This document shows positions 33,961 to 35,609 of a DNA stretch of 35,609 nt, one piece after another (the first letter of the stretch is position 1; every line of letters begins with the position of its first letter). Made by a program: the position numbers and the translations under genes. The notes beneath the pieces are model-generated. The model had not been told where the DNA came from. It searched no databases and saw only the letters and a list, made by a program, of their open reading frames with translations. The stretch spans positions 1 to 35,609 of the forward strand of contig JASLCG010000007.1 in assembly GCA_030151885.1 (NCBI GenBank). The letters are read 5' to 3'. Origin of the DNA: Bacteroides sp. GTDB lineage: Bacteria; Bacteroidota; Bacteroidia; Bacteroidales; Bacteroidaceae.

Positions 33961-35609
33961 ATGAGTGAATCCCCTTTTATAGCGTATTATGATGCGCTAT
34001 ATGAAATTATAAACAATTCTGAATCTTCTCTACTATTTAAATATAAATCTCTTCGTGCATTACTAGAGCGTATTTGCAAAGGAGAAATGGATATGATTGA
34101 TTTGCAGGTGACAGACTTATCAGCACGCATAAGTTTTATTGCTGATAAGTTTGACCTTCTATATATAGAGCAACAGAGGTTGCACACATTAAGGTTAACT
34201 GCAAATAGTGTGATGAATCTTGAATCAAAACCAAATTCAGATAGTTTTTTAAGAGATGCAAAGACAATAGCATTTTTTATTAAAAAAATATATGGAGAGG
34301 AAATTCCAGATAATATCTTTGCTTTATTACCTAAATACGACCATACTTATCAAATAACTTCGGGATTAGGACGGAAGTATTCAACCCAGATAAGAGTGTG
34401 CTTCCAGTATGCAGATGAGGATTATTTATATGTAATTCCTACGGATGGATTATCAGAAGAAATTTTGAAAGTCCAATATAATATCAAGGAGTATAATGAA
34501 GAGTTTAAAGATATTGATAAAATACTGTGGAGGCATGCACAGTTAAATTTATTAGATGTACGTACAAAGGATGGAATTCTTCAGCCTCAAATAATTGTAC
34601 TAGAACCAGATTATTTAATAGATATTAGTGCTCTTGCAGAGTGTTATAGACCATATGGCCCTCATCCATATAATTATATACTATCACGTTTACAGCCTAT
34701 AAACAATCCTCGTCCTCTTTTATTAGGTAGTATTGCCAACCATTTTTTAGATGAATGGATTTATGCAGATAAACCTGTGGATTATATTGAAAGTATGCAG
34801 AAGGTATTTAAAAAATATGCCATAGAGTTAGCTTCATGTCCAGACTTAGATAATCCTAAGTTAGAAAAAGAGTTCTTTGACGATTGTTTAAAACATTTTA
34901 ATCATATTGATAAGGTTGTAAACACTATTTTTGAACAAGATGGAGTTAAGATTAATAAATCTGATGCTGTTTTAGAACCCTCATATATTTGTGAGGCATT
35001 AGGTATTCAAGGGCGTTTAGACTATTTGCAAGGAGATTTAACAGCTCTAATAGAGATGAAATCTGGTAAAGCTGATGAGTTTACTTTAAGAGGAAAGACT
35101 GTTCCATTCCAAAATCATAGGGTGCAGATGTTACTTTATCAAGCTGTACTTTATTTTAATATGCAAAAGGATTATAAAGAGATACGTGCTTATCTTTTAT
35201 ATACTCGATATCCTTTATTATACCCTGCCAGAAGCTCTTGGAGAATGGTAAGAGAGGCTATTAATTTAAGAAATAAAATTGTAGCTACAGAGTTTAGCAT
35301 ACAGTCCGAAAATTCTATAGATTATACTGCTACTATATTGCAGCAAATAACTCCAGGTAATGTCAATATTAATAATCTTTCAGGGAAATTGTGGAGAGAC
35401 TATCTGGAGCCTCCGATCGCTGGTTTACAATCGACCTTAGCAGGTTTAGGAATGGATGAGAGAGCTTATTATTATGCTACTTATAACTTTATTACGAAAG
35501 AGCTTTATACATCTAAATCTGGAGATATGGACTATGAATCTAAACGTGGTGCATCTAGTTTATGGAATGATGCGCTTGTTGATAAGCTAGACGAAGGGGC
35601 TATCTTGTT
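33961..35609 (+). CDS. PD-(D/E)XK nuclease domain protein, partial at the window edge
   Basis: An open frame of 549 codons running off the right edge without a stop. It starts MSESPFIAYYDALYEIINNS. The middle region carries a Cas4/RecB-type nuclease core: GRLDYL with Asp354, LIEMKSGKAD with Glu365 and Lys367, then a QxxxY-type helix with Gln389 and Tyr393. One cysteine near 226 (LAECYRPYG) sits where Dna2/Cas4-type proteins place their first iron-sulfur cysteine; the other ligands are not identified. In Bacteroidota such proteins often carry a C-terminal superfamily I helicase, which would lie beyond the edge here. The nuclease assignment is well supported; the helicase part is inferred. Confidence 0.75.
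   Translation, partial: MSESPFIAYYDALYEIINNSESSLLFKYKSLRALLERICKGEMDMIDLQVTDLSARISFIADKFDLLYIEQQRLHTLRLTANSVMNLESKPNSDSFLRDAKTIAFFIKKIYGEEIPDNIFALLPKYDHTYQITSGLGRKYSTQIRVCFQYADEDYLYVIPTDGLSEEILKVQYNIKEYNEEFKDIDKILWRHAQLNLLDVRTKDGILQPQIIVLEPDYLIDISALAECYRPYGPHPYNYILSRLQPINNPRPLLLGSIANHFLDEWIYADKPVDYIESMQKVFKKYAIELASCPDLDNPKLEKEFFDDCLKHFNHIDKVVNTIFEQDGVKINKSDAVLEPSYICEALGIQGRLDYLQGDLTALIEMKSGKADEFTLRGKTVPFQNHRVQMLLYQAVLYFNMQKDYKEIRAYLLYTRYPLLYPARSSWRMVREAINLRNKIVATEFSIQSENSIDYTATILQQITPGNVNINNLSGKLWRDYLEPPIAGLQSTLAGLGMDERAYYYATYNFITKELYTSKSGDMDYESKRGASSLWNDALVDKLDEGAIL

Noticed and set aside
33987..34187. Minus-strand gene of 66 codons
   Set aside because: It is antisense to the well-supported nuclease frame that runs to the window edge.
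33961..35609. Cas4 of a CRISPR system
   Set aside because: The motif set resembles Cas4, but the protein is much too long and no cas1, cas2 or array is nearby in this window.

Overview
The window reads as an ordinary chromosomal segment of an AT-rich member of the Bacteroidota, most likely Bacteroidales. The evidence is a set of lineage-typical genes (type III glutamine synthetase, DUF5686- and DUF3843-type proteins, a malic enzyme fused to a phosphotransacetylase domain, a short pabB with a short pabC, meso-diaminopimelate dehydrogenase), upstream -7 motifs of the form TAnnTTTG, and few Shine-Dalgarno sites. I cannot name a genus from sequence alone. No rRNA, tRNA, insertion sequence, phage gene or CRISPR array was seen. 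Coding density is high and no gap between genes exceeds 300 bases.

Layout. 1-262: a cluster of short repeats with the core TATGTCGGCAAT, then a strong hairpin. 263-3249 (minus): a Crp/Fnr-type regulator downstream of type III glutamine synthetase. 3426-5609 (plus): a secreted DUF5686-type protein. 5784-10094 (plus): ribosomal protein S1 with a consensus Bacteroidota promoter and a terminator, then RNase Z, an ECF sigma factor, a one-span membrane protein that looks like an anti-sigma factor, and a small exported helical protein. 10175-11706 (minus): an Frm2/HBN1-like nitroreductase and MazG. 11837-16509 (plus): valyl-tRNA synthetase, a small beta-barrel protein and an exported protein with YD-like repeats. 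16592-18859 (minus): a PH-domain membrane protein, a ZIP metal transporter and diaminopimelate dehydrogenase. 19005-20753 (plus): ruvA, a DUF3843-like gene and a tiny 44-residue basic CxxC protein. 20825-21676 (minus): a lipoprotein. 21764-23200 (plus): tRNA nucleotidyltransferase with an HD domain. 23267-23410: the second repeat cluster. 23484-27094 (minus): NADP-type glutamate dehydrogenase and a prolyl oligopeptidase lipoprotein. 27223-28789 (plus): overlapping pabB and pabC. 28792-32723 (minus): a 62-residue membrane protein coupled to the malic enzyme gene, and O-acetylhomoserine sulfhydrylase. 32832-35609 (plus): a peptidoglycan amidase and the start of a PD-(D/E)XK nuclease protein cut off by the window edge.

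Themes. Ammonia assimilation appears twice (glutamine synthetase III, glutamate dehydrogenase). Most other genes are housekeeping: translation, tRNA maturation, cell-wall synthesis and remodelling, DNA repair, folate and methionine synthesis. The least explained parts are the two repeat clusters, the sigma/membrane/exported gene trio, the two tiny genes at 20619 and 28792, and several dyad sequences in intergenic regions, notably upstream of gdhA and ruvA. Nothing here amounts to a clear new defence or mobile system.
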